A stretch of DNA of 12,606 nt from contig CALFWP010000076.1 in assembly GCA_937927905.1 (NCBI GenBank), positions 1-12,606 of the forward strand, in the 5' to 3' direction. The DNA is from an uncultured Neomegalonema sp. (lineage in GTDB: Bacteria > Pseudomonadota > Alphaproteobacteria > Rhodobacterales > Rhodobacteraceae). Under the pieces are notes generated by a model. It ran no database searches. It was not told where the DNA came from and saw only the letters and a program-made list of their open reading frames with translations. Positions 1 through 6,826 of this stretch are shown in pieces. Within the stretch, counting starts at the first letter, position 1; every line of letters begins with the position of its first letter. Both the position numbers and the translations under genes were made by a program.

Positions 1-489
1 AGAATGTGTATGAGCTGCAACACGCGGTTCTACGACCTTCATAAAGACCCGATTATCTGCCCTGCCTGTGAAACGGTTCTCGATCTCGTTGCTATGAACA
101 AGCCGCGCCGCGGCACAAAAGCGTCCACTGCGAAAAAAGCGGCGGATAAAAAGCCGCTTGCTGTAGTCGAGGAAGAGGATGATCCATTGGTGGAACTTGA
201 TGTTCCAGAAGATGACGACGCTAAGATCGACGAGGATGACGATACAACAGTATTGTCCATGGACGACGATGACGACAACCCCGCTGAACCGGTTGTCGCA
301 AAGGGCTCTTCGACTCCCGATGATGATGTCGATGCATCCGATTTCGTCGCAGAAGGCGACCTTTTGGATGATACGGATGACGAGGACGAAGACGAAGACG
401 AAGACGACGACATCTCAACCGGTAAGAAAAAGAAAAAAGCCATCCTTGACGACGAGGATGACGAAGACGAGGATGACGAAGAACACTAA
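1..489 (+). CDS. TIGR02300-type zinc-ribbon protein with acidic tail (5' partial)
   Basis: The reading frame is open from base 1, and the first residues (RMCMSC) fall inside the known family pattern, so the true start lies upstream of the window. The ATG at 4 is internal. The visible N-terminus carries two CxxC pairs (CMSC and CPAC) flanking a FYDLHKDPI motif, which is the zinc-ribbon head of the alphaproteobacterial TIGR02300 family. The rest is low complexity: a short Lys/Ala-rich linker, then about 110 residues dominated by Asp and Glu with one KKKKK patch near the C-terminus. Function is unknown in the family; the tail suggests a disordered, strongly anionic segment that could bind basic proteins or metal, but that is inference. 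A tRNA-Ala gene follows 79 bp downstream on the same strand. Confidence 0.85.
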   Translation, partial: RMCMSCNTRFYDLHKDPIICPACETVLDLVAMNKPRRGTKASTAKKAADKKPLAVVEEEDDPLVELDVPEDDDAKIDEDDDTTVLSMDDDDDNPAEPVVAKGSSTPDDDVDASDFVAEGDLLDDTDDEDEDEDEDDDISTGKKKKKAILDDEDDEDEDDEEH

Positions 490-568
490 TGTTGCAGCGG
501 CTTGTGGAAACATCAGCTTTAGAGTTGATTTTACCGGACAACGCGCATAAACGTTCAACATCCTTCAA

Positions 569-644
569 GGGGCCTTAGCTCAGCTGGGAGAGCGCCTGCA
601 TGGCATGCAGGAGGTCAGCGGTTCGATCCCGCTAGGCTCCACCA
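569..644 (+). tRNA. tRNA-Ala (anticodon GGC)
   Basis: This is a complete cloverleaf with an encoded CCA end. The acceptor arm is GGGGCCT at 569-575 pairing with AGGCTCC at 634-640, including the G3:U70 wobble pair that is the alanine identity element. The D-arm contains AGCTCAGCTGGGAGAGC. The anticodon stem CCTGC/GCAGG encloses loop ATGGCAT, with anticodon GGC at 602-604, reading GCC and GCU codons. The T-arm contains GGTTCGATCC. The discriminator base is A641, followed by CCA at 642-644. Confidence 0.97.
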
Positions 645-666
645 AATTCATATACGATAGCGACCA

Positions 667-704
667 GGCCGATGCTACAGAGTTATTGCATCGGTCCTTA
701 TTTC
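667..704 (+). terminator. Rho-independent terminator after tRNA-Ala
   Basis: Arms GGCCGATGC (667-675) and GCATCGGTC (688-696) form a 9-bp stem with one G-U pair and a 12-nt loop. It is followed by a T-rich stretch, CTTATTTC (697-704). It lies 23 bp behind the tRNA and ahead of the next gene's promoter region, so it most likely ends the tRNA transcript. Confidence 0.65.
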
Positions 705-716
705 GTTTGACACTGT

Positions 717-744
717 TTGCCAAAGCCGGGTTTCCGGACATAAT
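717..744 (+). promoter_or_regulatory. Candidate sigma70-type promoter for the GcvT-like gene
   Basis: TTGCCA (717-722) and CATAAT (739-744) each match the consensus at five of six positions and are 16 bp apart. Transcription would start near 751, leaving a leader of roughly 15 nt that still holds the AAAGGAAA ribosome site before the ATG at 766. A perfect TTGACA at 707-712 lacks a -10 at proper spacing. This is a pattern match only. Confidence 0.4.
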
Positions 745-765
745 CAGCGGGCAAAGGAAATATTC

Positions 766-1950
766 ATGCGCTCAAGTGACGGCAACACGCGGGATTTGGT
801 CACGGCACGTCCCGGAGCCGGTTGGGATTACGGATTATGCCGCCATCCGTATCATGAAATCGAAGAGCCGAAAGGCCCTCATTACTGTGTCTATAACCGC
901 CGCCATATGGCCGTATATTTCGATGACCATTCCACGGAGGACGGGTATTGGACATTGCGCCAGAGAGCTGCCGTTCTGCACACAGGGGAATGGCCGCTAC
1001 AATTCGAGGGGCCGGACGCCGCCAACCTGCTGAATAAACTGTTCACGAAAGATATTTTAAAACTTAAGGCGGGACGCTGTGCCTATGGGCTCGCGTGTTA
1101 TGAGGATGGCGGCCTGATCGTCGATGGAATCCTGATCAAACTGGAAGAGGACAAATTCTGGTACGCACAGGCGGATGGCGATTTTTACAGTTGGGCCCGC
1201 GCACATTCGGCGGGAATGGATGTCCGGATTTCAGACCCGGATGTCTTTGTCTCTCAGGTTCAGGGGCCGGACTCTCTCAAAATTCTCGAGGCTGCAAGCG
1301 ATACCGGCTTACCGCAAAAATTCGGATATTTCGCTTCTGCGCGTGTGATGTTCGGCGGCCAGGACGTCGTGGTCACACGGACCGGTTATACAAACGAACT
1401 GGGGTGGGAGTTTTACACCGAACCTCACCATGATGCCGCCGCGCTCTGGGCGCATCTCTCAAAGGCGGGCAAACCGTTCGGGATGGAAATCTTCGGCCTT
1501 GATGCCATGAATATCCGGCGGATCGAGGCCGGCATTTTGAACGCCGGGTCCGATTTCAACCGTTTTACAACACCCTATGATGTGGGTCTCGGGACCTTTG
1601 TCGATGAGGACAAGGCGGATTTTATCGGCAAGGCAGCCCTGGCAAAAACACCGCGCGAACGGCGTTTGCACGGCCTCAAATGCGATAGCGGAGAACCTCT
1701 GATCAGTGGCGCTGTCTTATCGGACGGTGAACATGCCGGTACGGTCACGGCGGGTGCGACCTCGCCTTATTTAGGCTACGGAATCGGGCTTGCCCTGTTT
1801 GAGACCGGAGCTTTCAAACCCGGAGACCGGGTCAGTGTTATGTGCCGCGACGGGGAGCAACATACAGCAGAGTTGGTTGAACCACCCTTTTACGACAAAA
1901 ACGGCGAGATTCAGCGCGGCAAACATATAGACATTCCGCAACGGCCATAG
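766..1950 (+). CDS. Aminomethyltransferase-family protein (GcvT-like, folate-dependent)
   Basis: The 394-residue protein shows the features of the GCV_T fold: IVDGILI near residues 118-124, QVQGPDS at 165-171, TRTGYTNELGWEFY at 204-217, and GLDAMNIRRIEAGI at 244-257. A GCV_T_C-type beta-barrel follows from about 300 to 375, including LGYGIGLALF. Family members bind tetrahydrofolate and accept a one-carbon unit from an amine, sulfonium or methoxy donor. This one has an N-terminal extension of about 60 residues containing YNRRHMAVYF and EDGYWTLR. Such extensions are found in the stand-alone, non-glycine-cleavage branch that includes demethylase-type enzymes (DmdA- or LigM-like). No gcvH or gcvP lies nearby, so a role in glycine cleavage is unlikely, and the substrate cannot be told from sequence. 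The ATG is preceded by AAAGGAAA at good spacing. Confidence 0.82.
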   Translation: MRSSDGNTRDLVTARPGAGWDYGLCRHPYHEIEEPKGPHYCVYNRRHMAVYFDDHSTEDGYWTLRQRAAVLHTGEWPLQFEGPDAANLLNKLFTKDILKLKAGRCAYGLACYEDGGLIVDGILIKLEEDKFWYAQADGDFYSWARAHSAGMDVRISDPDVFVSQVQGPDSLKILEAASDTGLPQKFGYFASARVMFGGQDVVVTRTGYTNELGWEFYTEPHHDAAALWAHLSKAGKPFGMEIFGLDAMNIRRIEAGILNAGSDFNRFTTPYDVGLGTFVDEDKADFIGKAALAKTPRERRLHGLKCDSGEPLISGAVLSDGEHAGTVTAGATSPYLGYGIGLALFETGAFKPGDRVSVMCRDGEQHTAELVEPPFYDKNGEIQRGKHIDIPQRP

Positions 1951-2022
1951 GGCAAGATGCGGAATTGATAATTAAAACTTTTTATAAAAACGCGTACGGA
2001 TCAGGGCTGCCCCCGCCCTCTA

Positions 2023-2808
2023 TCACGCCAGCGCTTTTGCGAAACGCTGGTTAACCTCCGGATTGCTGGCAATAACCGTTCCGGTACCGAAAATATCTTT
2101 TTCACCGTTGAGATCACCGGCGTAGCCCCCTGCCTCGCGCACCAGAAGCAATCCTGCGGCCATATCCCAGGGTTTTAACTCGCGCTCCCAGAATCCGTCA
2201 TAACGCCCTGCCGCAACATAGGCCAGATCCAGTGATGCGGCTCCAAAGCGCCTGATCCCAGCACATTGCGGCATAAGGCGCGATAATTCCGTCAGTGTTT
2301 GCGGCAAAGTTTTTTTCGATCCGAACGGAACACCGGTGGCAAAGACGCATTCGGACAGGTCGCGCCGCGCAGATACGCGAATGCGCCGCCCGTTCATCCA
2401 TGCCCCCTGACCCCTTTCCGCCGTGAACATCTCATCTTTCGACGGATCAAGCACGACAGCGGCCACAACCTCTCCTTTATGCTCCATGGCAATCGAGATC
2501 GCCCAGTGCGGAAGGCCGTGAATAAAGTTCGTGGTGCCGTCCAGAGGATCCACAATCCAGCGGCGGGTTTCATCATCACCGGCTGTCTCTCCGGTTTCCT
2601 CGCCCAGCCATCCGTAGGCCGGACGTGCATAGCTCAGATCAGAGCGGATAATCTCTTCAGCTTTTACATCGGCATTTGAGACAAAATCCGAGACGCCCTT
2701 GACGGACACCTGCAGGTTCTCGACTTCCCCGAAATCACGGATCAGCTTGCGCGCGGCATGGCGTGCCGCCTTCACCATGACATTGAGATTAGCGGTGTAA
2801 GAAGCCAT
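2023..2808 (-). CDS. Inositol monophosphatase family protein (SuhB-like)
   Basis: At 261 residues the protein has the usual length for the Mg2+-dependent inositol monophosphatase family, which hydrolyses phosphate monoesters such as myo-inositol-1-phosphate. All metal-site motifs are visible: GEE at 69-71, the signature WIVDPLDGTTNF at 84-95 with D87 and D90, and WDMAAG at 214-219 with D215. SDFVSNAD at 40-47 matches the conserved N-terminal loop. The gene lies 68 bp downstream of efp on the same strand, a pairing common in Alphaproteobacteria, so the two probably share a transcript. The exact substrate is uncertain; SuhB relatives also act as transcription-complex factors, and related clades dephosphorylate nucleotides or sulfated nucleotides. 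Confidence 0.93.
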   Translation of the reverse strand: MASYTANLNVMVKAARHAARKLIRDFGEVENLQVSVKGVSDFVSNADVKAEEIIRSDLSYARPAYGWLGEETGETAGDDETRRWIVDPLDGTTNFIHGLPHWAISIAMEHKGEVVAAVVLDPSKDEMFTAERGQGAWMNGRRIRVSARRDLSECVFATGVPFGSKKTLPQTLTELSRLMPQCAGIRRFGAASLDLAYVAAGRYDGFWERELKPWDMAAGLLLVREAGGYAGDLNGEKDIFGTGTVIASNPEVNQRFAKALA

Positions 2809-2876
2809 CAGGTATCCAATTCAATAACCGCACAATCCGCGCGGTATGACCATAAAGCGGTTTCCTGGGTCAATAC

Positions 2877-3443
2877 TCAGGACGCACGCGACGCGTATTC
2901 ACCGGTTTCGGTTGAGACTTCAATCTTTTCCCCGACCGCAACAAAGGGCGGAATCATAACGCGGACACCGTTATCCAGTACAGCAGGCTTAAAAGAATTT
3001 GCCGCTGTCTGGCCTTTAACCACGGGCTCGGTCTCTGTAACCTCGCAAATGACCTTTTCAGGCAATTGTGCGGACAGCGCCTCTTCTTCGTAATATTCTA
3101 TTTCGACCATCATACCGTCCTGAAGGAAAGCGCGACGATCTCCAAGTATATCAGCAGGAAGTTCAATCTGCTCGTAAGTATCATTATCCATAAATACGAG
3201 CATACCATCATTTTCATAAAGAAACTGTTGTTTCTTTTGTTCAAGGCGGACACGCTCGACTTTATCGGCCGAACGGAAGCGTTCGTTCAGCTTGGAGCCG
3301 TTGCGCAGGTTTTTCAGTTCGACCTGAGCAAAAGCCCCGCCTTTACCCGGCTTTACGTGATTGGTTTTAACTGCGATCCACAGACCACCATCATGTTCAA
3401 TAATATTACCGATACGGATTTCATTACCGTTGATCTTTGGCAT
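2877..3443 (-). CDS. efp: Elongation factor P
   Basis: This encodes a 188-residue EF-P, the standard length. EF-P binds between the P and E sites of the ribosome and relieves stalling at polyproline stretches. The N-terminal KOW-like domain carries the loop HVKPGKGGAF with K34 at its tip, the position that is post-translationally modified (beta-lysylated in E. coli). Two OB-type domains follow, with the C-terminal signature VRVMIPPFVAVGEKIEVSTETG near the end. The start MPKINGNEIRIGN at 3443 is chosen by family alignment; the frame stays open 25 codons further upstream, but that stretch has no EF-P similarity. It is probably the first gene of an operon with the inositol-monophosphatase gene. 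No EF-P-modifying enzyme is in the window. The Pro-rich exported proteins encoded at 5493-8197 would be plausible clients (inference). Confidence 0.97.
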   Translation of the reverse strand: MPKINGNEIRIGNIIEHDGGLWIAVKTNHVKPGKGGAFAQVELKNLRNGSKLNERFRSADKVERVRLEQKKQQFLYENDGMLVFMDNDTYEQIELPADILGDRRAFLQDGMMVEIEYYEEEALSAQLPEKVICEVTETEPVVKGQTAANSFKPAVLDNGVRVMIPPFVAVGEKIEVSTETGEYASRAS

Positions 3444-3478
3444 AACCGGCCTTCCCGAACTATCTGTGCACCTGCGGG

Positions 3479-3508
3479 GGTATAGTGCATTTAAAGCCCG
3501 GGTGTGAA
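3479..3508 (-). promoter_or_regulatory. Candidate efp promoter
   Basis: On the minus strand, TTCACA (3503-3508; five of six to TTGACA) and TATACC (3479-3484; four of six to TATAAT) are 18 bp apart, and the predicted start lies a few tens of bases before the efp ATG. The -35 is embedded in the near-palindrome GTGAAGCGCTTTCAC (3504-3518), which could be a regulator site. Pattern match only. Confidence 0.3.
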
Positions 3509-3670
3509 GCGCTTTCACGCCGGCAAGACCGCATTAGAAAAACCGGAATTTCTATGGTGAGACAATCAGATGCTGTTCAGCGTTTTTTATAAACGAAATG
3601 TTTATGAAACACAGTCATATTACAACCATAGAGGCGTAACGCTGCGCTTCTTGTTCCTCCATGACAACTC

Positions 3671-3700
3671 ATGCCGTGCATCCAGCGCGGCATTTTTGTT
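3671..3700 (+). terminator. Terminator-like hairpin upstream of the oxidoreductase gene
   Basis: Arms ATGCCGTG (3671-3678) and CGCGGCAT (3686-3693) pair over 8 bp with one G-U pair and a 7-nt loop. TTTTTGTT (3693-3700) follows. The polarity fits the plus strand only. No plus-strand gene is visible between 1950 and this point, so it may end a small transcript starting in 3519-3670 or act as an attenuator in the leader of the gene at 3761. Confidence 0.5.
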
Positions 3701-3760
3701 TCAGACACCCTTCCGACCCCCGGCTTTTTCTACCGGCCGAAACCGGTTAAGCTGCCGCTC

Positions 3761-4882
3761 ATGGAACGCTTTCATGTAGAAACAACCGTGATCGGGGCCG
3801 GTGTTATCGGCCTGGCCTGCGCCCGCTCTCTGGCGCGTGCCGGTCATGATGTAATGATACTGGAAAAAAATACAGTCTTCGGCGAAGAAACCAGCGCCCG
3901 CAACTCGGAAGTGGTCCATGCCGGGATGTATTATCCCGCACACTCTTTTAAAGCACGGTTTTGTACCGCCGGACGCCGTGCGCTGTATCAATATGCCAGG
4001 GAAAACGGCATCCGTCACCGTAAATGCGGCAAGCTTATTGTCGCCGCGAACCCTGCTCAGAACGGCGCGCTTGAAGACATTAACTCAAAGGCAAATGCCA
4101 ATGGTGTTGAGGGCGTGACCTCTCTCACAAGATCACAAACCCTGGCAATGGAAACTGAACTGGATATTGCCGGGGCACTCCTGTCTTCCGAAACCGGGAT
4201 TATCGACAGTCATGCCCTGATGCAGACCTATCTTGGCGAAGCTGAAGCACATGGTGCACAACTGGTCCCCCGCGCTATGGTAAAACGCGGCGGCCTGCGT
4301 GATGACGGCTCGATTGACCTGCAAATTTCAGGGGCGGAGCCGCTCTTGCTGAACGCAAAGCACGTCATTAACGCTGCGGGTTTGTGGGCGCATTCCGTGG
4401 CAGCCAGCATAGACGGTATAACACCTCCAGCGCCGCTCAGCCTTGCAAAGGGCAATTACTTTTCCCTCACCTGCCCGTCTCCTTTCAAGCGGCTGATTTA
4501 CCCTGTTCCGCACTCCGGCGGCCTCGGCGTTCACCTGACACTGGATATTCAGGGACGGGCGAAGTTCGGACCGGATGTGGAATGGTTGCCGGACAATAAC
4601 CCCGCCCGGATCAATTATGCCGTTAACCCAAAGCGTGGAAGCACCTTCTATGATGCGATCCGGCAATACTGGCCAGGATTACCGGACAATACATTACAAC
4701 CGGATTATTCAGGTGTAAGACCGAAAATTTCCGGTTCAGAGTATCCGGATTATATCCTTGATGATGACCTGCCGGGCCATGTGATGCTTTACGGGATCGA
4801 GTCCCCAGGCCTCACTGCATCCCTTGCAATCGGTGATGCGGTTGCGGAGATCATAAAACAGTCACCCACAAGACATTCATAA
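3761..4882 (+). CDS. FAD-dependent oxidoreductase, L-2-hydroxyglutarate oxidase (LhgO) type
   Basis: The 373-residue protein belongs to the DAO superfamily. The N-terminal Rossmann motif is VIGAGVIG (residues 10-17), with E35 closing the ADP-ribose site in MILEK. NSEVVHAGMYYP at 48-59 and CGKLIVA further on are hallmarks of the L-2-hydroxyglutarate dehydrogenase/oxidase branch. The C-terminal GIESPGLTASLAIG (from 345) is the FAD-contacting end. Such enzymes oxidise L-2-hydroxyglutarate to 2-oxoglutarate and pass electrons to quinone or oxygen; close relatives act on other 2-hydroxy acids, so the substrate is inferred. The start is placed at MERFHVETTVIG because the Rossmann motif follows directly. 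The frame is open to an ATG at 3671, but that ATG sits inside a terminator-like hairpin and the extra 30 residues look non-homologous. The ribosome site before 3761 is weak. Confidence 0.85.
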   Translation: MERFHVETTVIGAGVIGLACARSLARAGHDVMILEKNTVFGEETSARNSEVVHAGMYYPAHSFKARFCTAGRRALYQYARENGIRHRKCGKLIVAANPAQNGALEDINSKANANGVEGVTSLTRSQTLAMETELDIAGALLSSETGIIDSHALMQTYLGEAEAHGAQLVPRAMVKRGGLRDDGSIDLQISGAEPLLLNAKHVINAAGLWAHSVAASIDGITPPAPLSLAKGNYFSLTCPSPFKRLIYPVPHSGGLGVHLTLDIQGRAKFGPDVEWLPDNNPARINYAVNPKRGSTFYDAIRQYWPGLPDNTLQPDYSGVRPKISGSEYPDYILDDDLPGHVMLYGIESPGLTASLAIGDAVAEIIKQSPTRHS

Positions 4883-4906
4883 AGTGAAAACATCAGCCAC
4901 CTTATG

Positions 4907-4932
4907 AAAAACGCCACCCGTTGAGGGCGGCG
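4907..4932 (-). terminator. Rho-independent terminator for the His-rich protein gene
   Basis: Read on the minus strand, CGCCGCCC (4932-4925) pairs with GGGTGGCG (4919-4912) over 8 bp with one G-U pair and a 5-nt loop. TTTTT (4911-4907) follows. It lies 29 bp beyond the stop codon at 4962. On the plus strand the same stem has an A-C mismatch and no T-run, so the minus-strand reading is preferred. Confidence 0.75.
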
Positions 4933-4961
4933 CTGAACCTGATCAGGACGTGATGACCGGA

Positions 4962-5354
4962 TTAATATCCGTAATAGCCACGACGGTGACCCCGATGAAA
5001 GCGATGACCGAAATGCCCATGGTGCTTACGGAAAAACCGCTTACCGAAATGGCGGCGATGGCCATGATGATACCCATTATAGTAGTGGGGCCTATGGCCG
5101 GATTTGAAGCCGAAAGAATGACTTACCGACGGGGTGTTATAATGATGTTTCTTGACAACGCCGCCACTGTGGTGGCCTTTGTGCGATTTAGCCGTTGAAG
5201 CAATAATCGAGCCGAGGATCAATCCGCCCGCGATACCGGCAATCACCGCACCGCCACGGTTGTCAGCATGAGCCTTTTGCACAGGAACGGCAGCAGCAGC
5301 AATTACAGCGATACCAAGAACAGCAGCTTTTAAAGTATTTCCGAGAGAGATCAT
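4962..5354 (-). CDS. Exported His-rich glycine-zipper protein, function unknown
   Basis: This 130-residue protein has a Sec-type signal peptide with hydrophobic core LKAAVLGIAVIAAAAV and likely cleavage after AHA (residue 30). A short glycine-zipper segment follows at about 34-52 (GGAVIAGIAGGLILGS), which could insert in or pack against a membrane. The remainder, from about residue 57, is extremely basic and His-rich: 18 histidines in roughly 70 residues, with Tyr/Gly and Arg/Lys, ending in YYGY. The composition suggests metal binding or cell-envelope electrostatics, but no enzyme motif is present. The start has an AAGGAAA ribosome site. The gene has its own terminator and is followed in the window by a convergent oxidoreductase gene. 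I do not recognise a named family. Confidence 0.75.
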   Translation of the reverse strand: MISLGNTLKAAVLGIAVIAAAAVPVQKAHADNRGGAVIAGIAGGLILGSIIASTAKSHKGHHSGGVVKKHHYNTPSVSHSFGFKSGHRPHYYNGYHHGHRRHFGKRFFRKHHGHFGHRFHRGHRRGYYGY

Positions 5355-5492
5355 CTTTCATTTTCCTTCTTTGCGCCCGCCTTTAAATGTATGAAACAAA
5401 TAAAATTGGACATTTTTAAGTACCTATTATTCACAATTCACATAAAAACTCCCACAACCCGCCACAAATTAGCAGCATGCCGGTTTTACGGG

Positions 5493-6326
5493 TCAGAATG
5501 TTTTGTAATAACCGTAGTATGAAAGAGGCGGTTGCTTGACCTTGCGGTTATTAACAAGACGGACAATACGCTGCGACTGGCGCGACATTTTCCGGTTCAG
5601 AGCGGCGTGTTCCGTCTTATCGATCAACCCGTCATTTGCCTTGTAATCACGGATATCATCACGAATGTTGCGCATTTTCCGGCGTAGACGCTGGCGTTCA
5701 CCTTCCACAATGTCACCACGGTCAACAGCATTCCGTATCCGCGTACGCAAACGGTCCATGCGGGTTTTTACAGCACGGGTTCCGTCATATTCCGGCGCTT
5801 TAACGGGCGGGATATACGAAAGAGGCTGAGCCCTGAACGAGGGCGCTGTATGAGTGACCGGCGGGCTATATGACGGCACACCATACGTAACCGTTGTTGC
5901 CGGTACAGTGTTTACAGAACCCGAAACCGTCGTGCCGTAAACCACGGGCTTTTGAACAGGGGACGCGGAATAAAACGGCTGAGCGGCATAGCTCGGTGTC
6001 GTATACTCAAACGGCACGGAAAGTGTAGACGGACGATAAGCAGGCTGGACGGTATATCCTGTCGTTATCGGGGTTGTGGTCGCCACTGTCGCAGGCTGAA
6101 TGTATGTCGCCGCTGGAGTGTAGGCACCGGACGGCTGCGTGTATTGCAACTGATTATCCGGCTGTAGATATTCAATCGGACCAAGGTCGATCGTCGGCGC
6201 TGAATACGTCGTTCCGGACACAGCACCTGTTCTGTGTGTATGCGAATAGGTTTCATGTGCAAAAGCACCGGAGGCTGTGAATACGCCTGCCAAAACAATA
6301 CCAGCTGCGGTTTTAAGTCTGAACAT
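5493..6326 (-). CDS. Exported Tyr/Pro/Thr-rich protein with basic helical C-terminal module
   Basis: This 277-residue protein begins with a signal peptide (MFRLKTAAGIVLAGVF core) cleaved probably after AFA at residue 23. Residues 24-185 are low complexity and rich in Tyr, Pro, Thr, Ser and Val, with recurring YxxP and PSY-type pieces. Residues 187-261 form a strongly basic, predicted all-helical module: RMDRLRTRI, then GDIVEGE, LRRKMRNI, NDGLIDKTEH and a final helix. The same layout occurs in the neighbouring protein encoded at 6827-8197, so the two are likely paralogous in this module. It ends with SYYGYYKTF. The start has GGGAGA at good distance. No enzymatic motif is visible; a periplasmic or surface structural role is possible but unproven. 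Confidence 0.75.
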   Translation of the reverse strand: MFRLKTAAGIVLAGVFTASGAFAHETYSHTHRTGAVSGTTYSAPTIDLGPIEYLQPDNQLQYTQPSGAYTPAATYIQPATVATTTPITTGYTVQPAYRPSTLSVPFEYTTPSYAAQPFYSASPVQKPVVYGTTVSGSVNTVPATTVTYGVPSYSPPVTHTAPSFRAQPLSYIPPVKAPEYDGTRAVKTRMDRLRTRIRNAVDRGDIVEGERQRLRRKMRNIRDDIRDYKANDGLIDKTEHAALNRKMSRQSQRIVRLVNNRKVKQPPLSYYGYYKTF

Positions 6327-6580
6327 GTGGCTTCTCCCGTCTTGTGACCGGTGGAAGAATTTCCAGCGCGGTTCCTATCCTGAAGCGAATATGGAACGAC
6401 GGGACCGCGGATTTCCGTCGCCATGCGCGAAAAATCCGGTAGATGTCACGTTGGCGTGAGAACTTGAGGCTTTTGCCTTGTTTCTGTCATGAAACGAACG
6501 CCCCGGGAACAGTTTCAATGAAGATACAAAGCAAACAAACGGCGTTAGGTATTTGAAAAATAGCCTTTTCAGCATGAGTC
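6327..6580 (-). other. Gene-free upstream region of the Tyr/Pro-rich protein gene
   Basis: No convincing ORF, RNA gene or consensus promoter is seen. Three small dyads occur: TCACG-TTGG-CGTGA (6446-6459), AGGC-TTTT-GCCT (6467-6478) and a spaced GTTCC/GGAAC pair between about 6371 and 6398. They may be regulator sites for the gene starting at 6326. A 66-codon minus-strand frame at 6375-6575 has no ribosome site and was not accepted. Confidence 0.4.
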
Positions 6581-6608
6581 ATGTATGAAGTATGCTTTGA
6601 AACAATCC

Positions 6609-6630
6609 AAAAGCGGCACGCAAAGCCGCC
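6609..6630 (-). terminator. Possible terminator for the repeat-protein gene
   Basis: On the minus strand GCGGC (6629-6625) and GCCGC (6617-6613) form a 5-bp stem, six with an outer G-U pair, around a 7-nt loop, and TTTT (6612-6609) follows. It lies about 200 bp behind the stop codon at 6827, which is far; the hairpin at 6687-6711 is nearer but has no T-run. Confidence 0.4.
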
Positions 6631-6686
6631 GATAAAGGGTGACAGCATGACCGGCGCAGGCGGATTTTGCGCTCAGAAACGCATAG

Positions 6687-6711
6687 AGGCGACGCATAAA
6701 ATGCGACGCCT
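6687..6711. repeat. Tight inverted repeat, 11-bp arms
   Basis: AGGCGACGCAT (6687-6697) and ATGCGACGCCT (6701-6711) pair at 10 of 11 positions (one A-A mismatch) around a 3-nt AAA loop. The arms also contain a direct repeat of GCGACGC. It is not followed by T residues on either strand. It may be an RNA-stabilising 3' hairpin of the minus-strand gene ending at 6827 or a protein-binding dyad. Confidence 0.6.
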
Positions 6712-6826
6712 GATGCATATGTCTTTAAATCCGGTCTCATTGCCGTCAATGACAGCCCTGGCGGAGCCCCTGAAACGCCGATACCCGCACCACTTGCTTT
6801 CCGGCAGAGCCGTAAACGCTCAGCAC

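Noticed and set aside
39..443. Minus-strand Ser-rich frame opposite the TIGR02300-type gene
   Set aside because: The Ser runs are the antisense of Asp/Glu codons; the plus-strand zinc ribbon is clearly the real gene.
605..1033. Plus-strand frame starting inside tRNA-Ala
   Set aside because: It starts within the tRNA, overlaps the GcvT-like gene in another frame and shows no protein family features.
1979..2019. Bidirectional terminator between the convergent GcvT-like and inositol-monophosphatase genes
   Set aside because: The AT palindrome TTTTTATAAAAA lacks a GC stem, and the short AGGGC/GCCCT stem is separated by about 12 bases from any T-run; the parts do not form a proper terminator.
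3444..3518. N-terminal extension of EF-P by 25 residues
   Set aside because: Family length and alignment start at MPKING; the extension crosses the candidate promoter and has no similarity to EF-P.
6375..6575. Small minus-strand frame (66 codons) in the gene-free region
   Set aside because: No ribosome site, no recognisable domain, and it covers likely regulatory sequence for the downstream gene.
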